DNA from: Oleoguttula mirabilis
Taxonomy: Eukaryota > Ascomycota > Dothideomycetes > Mycosphaerellales > Teratosphaeriaceae
NCBI GenBank assembly: GCA_035135055.1
Contig: JAVFHQ010000031.1
Coordinates: forward strand, 248,001 to 312,000
Direction: 5' to 3'
Length of the DNA stretch: 64,000 nucleotides
Position numbers and translations under genes: made by a program. This document shows positions 52,471 through 62,997 of the stretch, piece by piece; the first letter of the stretch is position 1, and each line of letters opens with the position of its first letter. Below the pieces are notes generated by a model. It had not been told where the DNA came from. It saw nothing but the letters and a program-made list of their open reading frames with translations, and did not search any database.

Positions 52471-54795
52471 AGACCTTCGATGGAGAAGCGAGATGTCTTG
52501 TCCTGTCGCGGCGTCGCCGCCATAGGACTCAGCACGGGCTCTGTAGAACGCATGCCGCCATAGCTGTGCAGTGAGAAACACTATGTAAGTGGCGGATTTC
52601 GGCAGGCGCTCACTCGAATCATTCACAAGAGGTACGCAGCTGCACCAACACCTTACCGCCTGTTCCGCGGTGGAACAAGCTATCCTTTCCGCTCGCACAT
52701 ACTTTTGCTCTTATCAGACCCTTCGTGCCTACTCCTCTGACACCGCACTATCGAGACGGCCATCCCCGCCTTCGAACACCCTGTCATCAACCATAGAGAA
52801 AGCTCAAGCGACATTAATAGTGCAGCCGCCACCGATGATATTTTCGTGCAGGGCATGTGTATCTCAACTCGAACGCTACCTCTCAGCGCAGCTAGAGTAG
52901 AATACCGATGCTTGTACTCGCGACAATAGGGTAGGGAGACTTACACTGTTCCTCATTTGGGCGGTAGCCGAGTTCTGCATACTGGTAGGCTATACGACTA
53001 CTCGAGAGCTCTGTCTCCATGGCGAGAGACACGTCCCTGGCCCGGCGAACAGTTCCGTCGCGTTCTCTTGGGAGCTGCATTGGACCAATGATGTGGCAGG
53101 CATCTTTGAGAGCTTGCTCTCTCGATTACAGGTGAGCAGCACACCTTGGAGAGAGCTCGCAACTTTGATGCCTGGCATTTGCCATAAGCGCTGCAGTGTC
53201 TGCAACGAGCATCTCAGTGTGCACGGCTGACTCTGATGGTCATGCGGCCAACGATGGCAAATGGCCGAGCCTGAGTTGGGCGCTTGCTGGTATCTCTGGC
53301 AGACTGGCTTGTACTCACCGGCCCAAGGGTCGTCTTGTAGTGTTATTGAGGATAGAGGCTTGCGGAGAGCTGCGAGGGTTCCTCAGGATAGCTCGCCATT
53401 GGACTGTAAAGCAGCAAATAGGACGTTCCATGCTGCAGCATTTTCCTGCATGCGCCGCTTGAAGCGAGCCGTTCTCATGCTCCGTAAGATCGACTATGGT
53501 GCTTAGCCTTACACACTCGCCAATGCAGCGCGCGTAGTAATCCAGTCATAGCTACTTCCAGCTCTCCACTCCAGCTGTATATGGCGTTCTAGCCTTGCAT
53601 ACATAAACGGTCACCTGACAATTCCACCTCACTTGAGGTGAAGTTTAACAAGGGCCATTTGCGAGCGAAATACGAAATCGCGATGGTGTTGTCCTGGGTA
53701 GACCCCACGAGTAAGAGGCCAGCACGTGCAGCTCACGCCATGTCCACCTTGTGATCGTGTACTGCGGGAAATAGCTGTCAGAAGCCTAGCGCTTGTACGA
53801 GTGAGTAGAGGCGCTTTGTCCTCCGTGAGCGCGATCGCGAACAGAACTGTGCGGTAGACGGTGAACATGTGGGAGATTGCGCATAGATAATTGAAATGCC
53901 GGCCACAGCTACCGACTGCTGCTGTTCGTCGATAATGTCCAACGTCTGGCCCCTCGCCCTGACTGGTGAAGATCCCATAAACAAGCACTGGGACTGGTGC
54001 CAGTCTGGTGGAGGGTTCGGAACAGCTTGTTTGGTTTGCTGTGCATGTTATCAACCCGGCGGTCGCTCGAAGTCAATTGATCGTGCTTCTGTTGACCGTC
54101 AAGCTACATGTAGCATGTCTCGCTGTATTATTGCGCGGCATCTCAGGTAAAGTGACAGAAAGTGATAGCGCTTGTCGTCGTGAGATTGATCGTTGATAAT
54201 AATTGGCTTCTGCGCGGGCGTTCGCTCCGCAAAGTGTTCCGATGGCCTATCACACTATGAAGGGGGTGATGGAACCAGGGGTCTGATAGCAAGGAGCGCC
54301 AGAAGGGATCGAACAGCGCTAGAAGACCGTCGCCTGCGCAGCCTGTTTGGTGCGCGCCGTTCGCACCCTTGTGTCGCCGTGTCGGCGCTCGGGCATGCGC
54401 GCGCCTGATGAGGTTGCAGGGCAAGAAGGCGGCGAGTGGTGGAAGCTTTCTCCAGACGTTCGTTGAATGCCTTCGCATACCGCCGTCCCCCTTGCACCGA
54501 ACCTTACAACACAACTCTGCTTGCGACCTGTCACACCGTCGCATCTCAAATTCTCTCATCCCACGCACTCTGAAAGCCGAATCGGGGTCAAGGCAGCGCG
54601 CACCCGCATATCGCATCCGTTTGTGACCAACCTCCTCGCAAGTTCGCAACGCCGAACCGGCTCCTACCGCCCAAGCACCTCCCATACAGAAGCCTCCATT
54701 GCAGCTCACCGCCGCCACCACATCACAGACTTCACCTTTGACCGCTCGACTCTGCGCAATCCGACATTCTACATCACTGGCTGCTGCTCTCCGCA
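52471..54795. other. No gene supported
   Basis: 2.3 kb before the Ras gene. Frames are short and overlap on both strands with no family-like protein. The last ~400 bases, rich in C and A, should be the Ras promoter and 5' UTR. No RNA gene recognised. Confidence 0.45.
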
Positions 54796-55756
54796 ATGGC
54801 TTCGAAAGTAAGAGAGCCGCTCCTGTGCCACCATGGGCGTTGCGCCGTTTGTGCTAACGCTGTCTCAGTTCCTTCGGGAATACAAGCTGGTGGTCGTCGG
54901 AGGTGGTGGCGTGGGAAAGAGTTGCCTGACCATACAGCTCATCCAGAGTCACTTCGTGGACGAGTACGACCCGACGATTGAAGGTGCGTAAACAGCCTCC
55001 TCCCTTGCTGCAGCACTACCAGCGACAGTGCGCTGCGCTGTTTTCTGCACCACACCACGCTAACGTACGGTCATCGCTACTACAGACTCGTACCGCAAAC
55101 AATGCGTCATCGACGATGAAGTCGCCCTCCTCGACGTGCTCGACACCGCCGGCCAAGAAGAGTACTCTGCGATGCGCGAGCAATACATGCGGACGGGCGA
55201 AGGCTTCCTACTAGTCTACAGCATATCATCGCGGCAAAGCTTCGAAGAGATCGTGACATTCCAGCAACAAATACTGCGGGTCAAGGACAAGGACTACTTC
55301 CCGATCATCGTGGTGGGCAACAAGTGCGATCTGGAGAGCGAGCGGCAAGTGAGCACAGAAGGTAGGTCTTTCGCATATGTTGGCGCGCGCCGCCACGTGG
55401 TCGCCACGCGCGCCATGTCACCCCTTGAAACCATGCCACAAGCATGCGCACGTTTACTCTGTGCAATGTGTTTCACGATACATCTCGCGGTATGCTAACC
55501 CGTCGGCGGTGCTACAGAGGGCAAGCAGCTTGCACGCTCCTTCGGCTGCAAATTCATCGAGACGTCCGCTAAGAGCCGCATCAACGTCGACAACGCCTTC
55601 TTCGACATCGTGCGCGAGATCCGGAAGTACAACAAGGACATGTCGGGATACCCGGGCGGCAGCAACGGGCAATCAAAGGGACCTCACGACAAGATGGACA
55701 TGGACGGCCAGGACTCAGACGCGGGCTGTTGCGGCGGTAAGTGCACCATCATGTGA
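54796..55756 (+). CDS. RAS1: Ras GTPase
   Basis: Four exons: 54796-54807 (just MASK), 54869-54983, 55086-55361 and 55518-55756 (introns 61, 102 and 156 nt); 213 aa. Ras is a membrane-anchored GTP switch controlling growth, polarity and cAMP/MAPK signalling. The P-loop GGGGVGKS has Gly17 at the position of human Gly12, so it is not an activated form. The effector region is DEYDPTIEDSYRK, switch II is DTAGQEEYSAMREQYMRTGEGF with the catalytic Gln intact, and NKCD and ETSAK complete the guanine-binding set. The C-terminus GCCGGKCTIM gives a CAAX box (CTIM, Met favours farnesyl) preceded by Cys residues that could be palmitoylated. The EYKLVVVG start and overall sequence fit Ras1/RasA and not Rsr1 or Rheb. 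Confidence 0.96.
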
Positions 55757-56341
55757 GCGCGCCTTTGAGCGTGCATCTGTGACAGTGTGTGAGCGTGAAG
55801 CGACTGCTGCAGCGGACATACGGCATGATGGAGGTACGGGTTGCGGTTGGACACGGGCAGGAGATGAGCGAGCGGAATGACGAGAGCGGGTGTGTGACGG
55901 CGAAAGAGCATCAACAGTCACATGGCAGACGGGCAGGCAGGCATAGATGGACGAAAAAGGCGGAAGTGGTGGAAGGCCTCCTGCTTGCTTGCTTGCATTG
56001 CATTGCATCTTCGATATCCCTTACGGTTGCATTGGGTCTAAGGGAGCACCTTTGCGTGCGTGTGGTCACACGGCAAAAAGGCGCAACATGGCGAAATACA
56101 GGCGCTCAAAGACGGAACGGGCCAGCTTCTACTTCACACGGCCTTTCGGTATTAAGATGGGATACCGAAGCTGCTCGCTGTTCGAGCGGCACGGCCTGCC
56201 TGTTAGAGTGGGCCAAAGGCTTAGCGTATTCGTGAAGCATTCTCTCAACTTCATCACGCGCTGTCGGCCGTCTGAGTCGCGCCGAACACCTCCTGCCTGG
56301 CCGCTCTGCCCGTACACCATTCCCACCGAAGGCGCGTGCGC
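55757..56341. other. Intergenic between convergent genes
   Basis: 585 bases between the Ras and GMF stops; 3' UTRs. A short TGCT/TGCAT repeat lies near 55980-56010. No gene seen. Confidence 0.55.
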
Positions 56342-56937
56342 TCAGTCCTCGCCCTTCAGCCTCTCTTCAATATCCTCCAAGTCTTCGGCGGAGTCAATCT
56401 CGATGATGCGCCCGACCTCCGACTGGTTGCGCATCAGCTCTTTTGCGCCCGCATACAGCATGCGCATCTCACTCGAGCACGTCGGCGGCAGGTAGTTTAT
56501 CATCACGTAAGGCACTGATAAGCGCCCAGAAGCCTGTCACGCGCACACCATCAGCACCTCCTAACCGCTCGACTTCGCGCCTACGTTGCAAGCCGTACCA
56601 GCGTCAAAGGGTAGCTCAGCAGCACGAATCGCGGTGAGTTGTCTGGTAGCTCGTCGGCTAGCTCTTGCACATTGGTGTAGACTTCATCGTCGGCTCGCTT
56701 GATCTCCATGTTGCTTTTGTCGATCTGGTCTTCTTCGCCATGATCAGCTCGCCGCGGCTTCGATTCGCATGAGACATGCAGTACATATGATTGCCTGTGG
56801 GTCTTTGGCGCGAGAGGTTCCTAGTCGGAACTTTCGGAGCGCTGCCTTGGTGTCCTGGGAGAAGGTGTAGAGGCGGCTTTCTGACGACTGTAGAGGGTCA
56901 GTGGTGGCGCCTGGGGAGCGTTGATCGTGCGTACCAT
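56342..56937 (-). CDS. gmf1: Glia maturation factor homologue (ADF-H, actin debranching)
   Basis: Four exons: 56937-56935 (only the ATG), 56887-56785, 56729-56599 and 56533-56342 (introns 47, 55 and 65 nt); 142 aa, the family length. GMF binds the Arp2/3 complex, removes actin branches and blocks new ones. Conserved parts: SRLYTFSQDTKAALRKFRLG at the start, AKDPQAII-YQIDK, ELADELPDNSPRFVLLSYPL, SGRLSVPYVMINYLPPTCSSE and the MRMLYAGAKELMRN helix that contacts Arp2/3. The intron that follows the start codon directly is supported by a CTGAC branch and CTACAG acceptor and gives the typical MSSE-RLYTF beginning. Spliced frame is open throughout and ends at TGA 56344-56342. Confidence 0.93.
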
Positions 56938-57167
56938 CTTGGAGGTCTTTGGTACGTCTAGATCCAGCGAGACTGCTTGGATCTTTGAAGAGATGAAGTT
57001 CGATGTCGGTGTCAGTGCCCCACTGTGAGTCTGTGAGGCTCACTGGCTTCTGGTGTCTCAGATCCACCCCCGCGTCATGCTGCTCGCTGCTCGCGCATGC
57101 ATTAACCTTCCATGATTCCATCTCGTCAACCATGATATCGTGATACCTTTCTATCTCGACCACATCC
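56938..57167. promoter_or_regulatory. Shared divergent promoter region GMF/MoCF gene
   Basis: 230 bases separate the two start codons and must serve both. No specific box is claimed. Confidence 0.5.
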
Positions 57168-58208
57168 ATGTTCTCCCGCCTTAACCAGATTGCACGACAT
57201 CTCTCGCGCCCAGTCCCCAACTACCTGCACAACTCGGCCGCAAGCAGCGGACTATCGGTGACGACATCACGAGCCATGGCACAGGAGAGGAGCAAGCGAA
57301 TGATCAACACGGCGGCGTGCCTGATCATTGGGGACGAGGTACTCGGTGGCAAGGTAAGCAAAGTGCAACTCTTATGGCACGCGGCATAGACGCTGAATGC
57401 TGAAGCGCAGACATAGACCGTCGACACGAACTCGGCATGGTTCGCCAAGTACTGCTTCTCGCTGGGCATCAACCTCAAGAGGATCGAGGTGATCGCCGAC
57501 GATGAGGGCGAGATTATCGAGGCGACTCGCCGCATGAGCAGCAACTACGACTTCGTCATCACATCTGGCGGTATCGGCCCGACTCACGACGACATTACCT
57601 ACCAATCCATTGCACGAGCATTCGATCTACCGCTCGTGCTGCACGAAGGCGCGCTGGAGAAGATGAAGAAGCTGTCGAAGCCGCACCCAGGGCAGGTGAA
57701 CTTCTCATGGGACGAGGACACGCCCGCTCGAAGAGCGAAGCTACGCATGATCGAGCTGCCCTACGACAAGGATCTCCCAGACGAGGACCAGGTCGTGTTC
57801 ACGGCAGATGATCTATGGGTCCCGATCAATGTCGTCAATGGCAACATCCACATTCTACCAGGCATTCCGCGCTTGTTCGAGAAGATGCTCACAGGCTTGA
57901 AGCCGCGCCTGGTGCCGCGCTTGACGGATCCGGAGGGCAAGGGTGTGTGCAGGATACTATTTAGCACGCCCATGCCGGAGAGCGAGGTGGCTGGGTACCT
58001 GACTGAGCTGTCAGGCAAGGTGGAGTCCAAGGGTGTGAAGGTAGGCAGCTATCCGCGATGGGGCAAGAGCAGGAACACCGTGACCCTAGTCGGAAAAGAC
58101 AAGGACTTCATGGAGTCCTTGGTACCCGAGGTGGAGACTGCTGTGAAAGGCCGCCGTATCCAGGTCGAGGGCGAGGACGATGATGCAGGAAGCGACAAAG
58201 ATACGTAG
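57168..58208 (+). CDS. Molybdopterin-binding (MoCF) domain protein
   Basis: Two exons, 57168-57353 and 57417-58208 (63-nt intron, donor GTAAGC, ACATAG acceptor); 325 aa. The MoCF/MoaB-like domain covers ~45-230, with CLIIGDEVLGGK-TVDTNSAWFAKYC across the intron and the signature SGGIGPTHDDIT. It resembles the CinA N-terminal domain and the N-terminal part of human FAD synthase (FLAD1), where the domain acts as a FAD/nucleotide hydrolase. No FAD-synthase domain follows, so this is a stand-alone protein; the reaction is not certain. The N-terminus MFSRLNQIARHLSR is Arg-rich and free of acidic residues, like a mitochondrial presequence. A second in-frame ATG at 57276 (MAQERSKR) would skip it. 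Confidence 0.88.
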
Positions 58209-58291
58209 CGCCATCTATGTCTCTGGGTGGCAGAATAGCTTAGCTGCCCTTTGACCTTTGAGCTGTGTAGGTCTATCGCGCCAGTCAAGAG

Positions 58292-59605
58292 TCATATCTC
58301 TGGCAACCGCCAGTTTGCTATCTCCCAACTCTCCCGACTCTGCTTTTGGTCCAGAATCCTCGCCGCGTCCTGAAAGGCAACCGCCACGCTATCAGTCCGC
58401 ATGATGCCATTCCTGCTCGACATCGAGCTCTCCATCGAGCGTCGCCGCGCTGCGACATTTCCTAGCTCTATATCGTGTTTGATACTTGTGACGGTAGTGA
58501 CGGTCCTGCTGTGGTCGGGTCGGAGCACCACACGCCACGTCTCTGCACGTTTGCGTTGGCCAGCAAGTCCCGGGAGACGGCCAAGATCGCTTGTCGCGTT
58601 TCTATGGGCTGGTTGAGGGTGGACGAGCGGTACGAGTGCCGGGCTGCCTCCTGTATGCATGTGTAGGCCTCCACTGTCGAAAACCACTAGGAATGGTTTG
58701 GCGCAGGGAACAGTAGCCAGCATGATGCTGAGGTGCATCACGATTTGCGTGGTGATAACAACACCGACGCGCTGACGGCTCCAATCGTCGGCGAACAGGG
58801 CTATGTGGAGGTAGCGAAGGCGCGTTAGTGATGGTGGTATGATCCTTTACTTTATCGTCAGCTTGCTAATCACGAAATGACTGTATAAAGAGCCTGCGTG
58901 TCCCGACTCACAACAAGCGCACACAGAATATGGCTACAACCTGAAACTTCGGCCGGAGAGGCATCTGCAGAGTCCAGCACAGCATAACGGCCGCAATGAT
59001 GTTGGCAAGTTCGAGGGCTGCCTTCACGGCGTCGACGGCGGCGTAGAGGGCCCACTGTATGACACTGGTCAGCGAGCCACGTGCCTTCCGCGCCATAAGC
59101 ACCATATACAAACTTGGTGGATGCAGTGTGGTGGTTCGCCGGAGATCCATGGTCTTGGCAATCTGCACGCGAAAGCAAAGAAGAAGATCGATACCACAGC
59201 CCATAGTACTGTCACGATGGCGATGCTGTAGGCTACCCACACCTTGCGCTGGGGTCCAATGATGCGAGCGATGAGGAGGCAGACGGACAGCATCGACATG
59301 GCCAAAGCCAGCATCAGTAACATGTTGTTGAGCCAGGCCCAGAATCGTGCCGACGCAACAACCGAGTCCGATAGGTCGCTTTCATGCTTGCCCAGACCGT
59401 AGCTTATTTGGAGGAGCGTGAGTGAGGAGTGGACGACGCCCAGAAAAGTAGCCGCTCCACAGGAATAGTCGTCCCATCCAAATGGGCCATTGACCTTCAG
59501 TCTGAGGAAGATGCGGACGCCGAGGGTCATCAAGCTCCAGGTGACCGCTGTGACGGTTGTGACGACGACACGTGCCGCGGCCTCAGTAATGCCGAGAGCG
59601 GGCAT
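58292..59605 (-). CDS. Fungal rhodopsin-domain integral membrane protein
   Basis: Three exons: 59605-59114, 59054-58912 and 58844-58292 (introns 59 and 67 nt); 395 aa. Seven hydrophobic segments cover about residues 10-300. The hallmarks of the fungal rhodopsin-domain (SAT4/PTH11-related) family are in place: GWDDYSCGAA in the first loop, RFWAWLNNML, the CRLPRPW and HCIHQ-W pair joined across intron 1, LQMPLRPKFQVVAIF, and MHLSIMLATVPCAKPF near helix seven. The cytosolic tail (~300-395) is Arg/Ser-rich and disordered. Members are plasma-membrane proteins, some implicated in host or surface sensing; no specific ligand can be named. The donor of intron 1 is GTTTGT, less common but in frame. Confidence 0.87.
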
Positions 59606-60292
59606 GCGGAAGGCTCGATGGTGTTATAGGGACCGTACGTTGAAGAAGCGGAAAGGTTTGATAATCATGCTTGGAAAATAGGGGGCCGAAAGGTGCAATG
59701 GGAGAACCTTGGAAGCTACATGAGGTGATTGAAGCACTGCTCTCATTCGAAGGTACGAAGTCGGACGTTTCGCCGCTTACCCTACTGCTCATGTGCTCCT
59801 TCTCCTTGAACGTCGGGCTGCAGCACCCGGGATTTGCAAGGTTCCTTCTGGCGGCCGGCATATACCGTATGCTTGCTACCGGAAGCGAATATGCCCGTGC
59901 TTGGCTACCGAGAGGCCACCGAACCTGGAAACTGCGACGATAAGATAGAGACAAGAGACCTGCGCTGCTTCGCTTCCGTAATAGCTGGGTTTCGCGACGC
60001 GGTTGACCACACACTGCTCAAGATTTGGCCAGGCTGCGATAACCTCATGGAAAAATCAGGCGTATATGAGCGCCGTATTCGCTGCCAGGACTGTGAAGAT
60101 GCGTGGCGTCGGGGCTCTTGTATTCCCGATAAGTTTGCCAGCCACCTGTTTTGCAGTTCCAGTTCCCGTGCTGGTCGTGCTATGTCAGGAGTCGTATGAT
60201 CTGATGAGCCAGAATGCAGTCTCCAGATTATCAACACAGCGTACTGTACAGGCCACTCAGCCAGCGCTATCTCTGCCGTTGATACCCAGCAG
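59606..60292. other. Intergenic with one copy of a dispersed repeat
   Basis: 687 bases between two minus-strand genes. It contains the second copy of the ~80-bp repeat (59836-59910). No gene supported. Confidence 0.55.
59836..59910 (-). repeat. Dispersed ~80-bp repeat, copy 2 (inverted)
   Basis: Its reverse complement closely matches 46916-46996; most of the first ~38 and last ~35 bases agree, with a ~6-nt gap between them. Flanking sequence is unrelated. Confidence 0.75.
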
Positions 60293-62379
60293 CTAGTAGT
60301 ATCTGCCCTGCGACGGCTGACTCCCATACTCTTGGCCAAAACCCGGTAACTGTGAGTGATCATCAATGTCATCCAGATTCATGAACTCATCAAGCCCTCC
60401 ACCCGACTCTGCCGCCGGCTGCGCACCTTGCTGACCCCGGCGGCTAGCATCAGCAGTCTCGAACCGTGGATCAATGTCCATCACCTCACCGCTCGACCCA
60501 GCCTCACCTCCGAGTGCAGGATCAACATTATTCGGCGGGGGCGGGTCCACACCATCCATGATCTCCGCATCTGGCGGCACAGCCCTACCAAGGGCCTCGC
60601 GCCGGGTCTCCTTGCGGACGTTGACCTTCGCCACCTTCGGTGCATTTGACGGCCGGTTGCTGTTCTGGCAGTCACCTCGACTATTCATCCACAGCGACGC
60701 TTCCTGCACCTCGCCTTTGCGTGCTGCATCCTCGTATTGCGCTTGCTGCAGGATCGGAAGTAGTAAGCTCGCTTCGTACCACCGGCCCTTGACGTCGTTC
60801 AGCTCAATCCTACGTTGGGTTGCAACCAGCTTCCAGTAGCTCGCCGTTCGTTTGGCGGGTATGGAGCGTGCGTTCCGCTGTGCGAGGTCTTCCGTAAGGC
60901 GTGGTGGGAGCTGCGGGTTGTTTGCCGCTGCTGCTGGTGATGGGAGAGATGGGTTGCTGTGATTGACAGTGGCGAGCGTGTAGATGTCACCAACAAGGTG
61001 AGATGATTGTTGAATGACTTGCTGGCCCATGGCGGATGTGCGCTTGCGCTCGACAACAGAATGCAAGACCATGATGTCCGTGCCGGAGCCTATTTGCAGG
61101 CGGATAGGGTCACCAGCCCACATCTTTTCGGCACCCAGAAAAAGACCGTCATAGTGCTTTTCGATCAAGCCCGGCTCTGCCTCAAGCGTCCTGCTGAGGC
61201 CAAAGGGTGTGTAGGTGGCATCAATAGCCTTCGCTGCTAGGATCGAGCCATCGACCTCCATATCGCCGGTGCCATATCGCTTTTGCGACATGCCTTGCCA
61301 GTCTGCATTGTCGTAGCGCGGAGCTTCGAGCAAATTGTTCAGCGCGTCGTTTGTGAATCTCGGTACACTCCACGCGAGCCATGGTCTCATCTCCAGATCT
61401 GAAGACTTCGTGACAGCTTGTGGATGGTAGTGTGGCCACGACAGAGGCTGCACAGTGTAGTGATACTGATCGCTTTCAGTAACCCACCGACGAAGGACGA
61501 CACCCAGGCCCCAAGCCTGCCCGCGCCGGAACCAAATGAGCTCCCCAGGGCGGTACATGAAAGTGTGATACTGGCTATCAATGTGTTGGTCGTTTGTTTT
61601 GCGCTGAGGCAGTGGCGTGGATGTGAGTTGCTTCGGTGTGATTGCTGGTTTGGCTGTCGGCGCGCTCGGTTCTTGCTTGACCCTTATGCCCTGAGCGCTA
61701 GGCTGGCGAACCATACCGGCTCCAGCCTGGGTAATCGTAGGCTTGGTGTCCGTCTCCTGTTTTAAAGGCTTTTCAGTTTTGACCTTTGCGCCCGGAATAG
61801 CAGCCTCCAGGTCCTCAGGTGAGCAGATCTTGCATCCGCAGTTATCTGGGTCGCCAGTCTCGTCCGTGCATAGCCAGAGCAGATGCGGGAAGAAGTCTGC
61901 TGGGCTTCTGAACCGCTTTCTTCTCCCTATGGGGTGGCCGTAGAGGTAAGCGTCCTGCCTGTCGTTGCCACCGCCGACATGCGTTTTGCTTTTGACTTCA
62001 GTCTTGCCGTCCTTCTCGGTCTTCTTGACGTGCTCATACAGCCGGTAGTTTTCGGGAAACGCGGCAAGCATGTAACCGTTGTCTACCATGATATGAGCAT
62101 CCGAGCTGTCCATCATTGAGCAGTCACGTACTTACCAGTTCCAGACTTGTCTTTCCAATTCAGTTCGCGAGCAAGCATTCCACCCAACTTCCGCCGCCAA
62201 TCAAGCGACTTCATCTCGTCCAGCGACACCTCGCGGTAGAAGTCACTAATGCCATGCTTGTCAGGCTTCTGATCGAGCTGGTCAGTCGTAGGCTCGTTGT
62301 GCTCGTTGCGCTTCCCCTTTGCGATGATCTCAAGCCTGCCGTCACTCCGGCGCACATAGAGAGGGTAGAAGCGTGCCAT
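60293..62379 (-). CDS. CLR2: Clr2-like transcription-silencing protein
   Basis: Two exons, 62379-62136 and 62082-60293 (53-nt intron, donor GTAAGT, GGTAG acceptor); 677 aa. Other acceptors nearby would give an intron under 31 nt or a broken frame. In fission yeast Clr2 is part of SHREC, which carries a histone deacetylase and remodeller to heterochromatin. The N-terminal Clr2 domain includes FYPLYVRRSDGR, DWRRKLGGMLA and DNGYMLAAFPENYRLYEH-K with YLYGHPIGRRKRFRSPADFFPHL. A short CGCKIC motif follows, then a linker with KxE sites, and a second block (PGELIWFRRGQAWGLGVVLRRW to WLAWSVPRFTNDALNNL) corresponding to the C-terminal Clr2 domain. The end is acidic and disordered. A further 5' exon is possible. 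It is divergent from the SNF2 gene. Confidence 0.9.
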
Positions 62380-62997
62380 CTTTGCCAGCGTCGGCACGGC
62401 AATTCCACGTGGCAGTCACAGCTTGCACAATATCGACTGACCCCACTCCTCTACGCATGCAGCCTTGCGCTCGGTGTGCTTGCTTGCTAAGTGACCTTTG
62501 TACGTGAACTGGCAAACAAGGTGTGCCTTCGGATGTTGTCCCACAGTCGACGCACCCACGGTCCGACTCCCACGGTTTACGGATGTCGGCGAGGCTGTTC
62601 GGGCCGGGAGCCGAAGTGCTTGGACCCTGCGTCTAATCCTTGTAAACGCGCGAGGGGGCCGCTACGCGTGTTCGGCCGTGGAATTTCAGATCACTCACTC
62701 CTGGTGACTCCTCTCCGACCTCGATCAACCGCCATGGTATCGCATCGTCGCATCTTTGGCCATTGACACGGCGCACAAGGCCGAACTTGGTCGCCTTAAT
62801 CTTGAGAACTTAGTGACAGCATAGACGGCACACATAGACACTGTCGACGCCAGGAAACACGCGCGACAGATCCCGGCCATTGGAGCACTCGCGGCACGAG
62901 TGAAGACACGAGGGAGTGTGAGGGCGACACCGCCGACCGACGTCACGAGCGCCTGCCGATTTCGGTTCCACCAGCTACCTTACCTTCAACCTTCATC
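62380..62997. promoter_or_regulatory. Divergent promoter region Clr2/SNF2
   Basis: 618 bases between the two start codons. It should hold both promoters; a small extra 5' exon of either gene could also lie here. No specific box is claimed. Confidence 0.5.
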
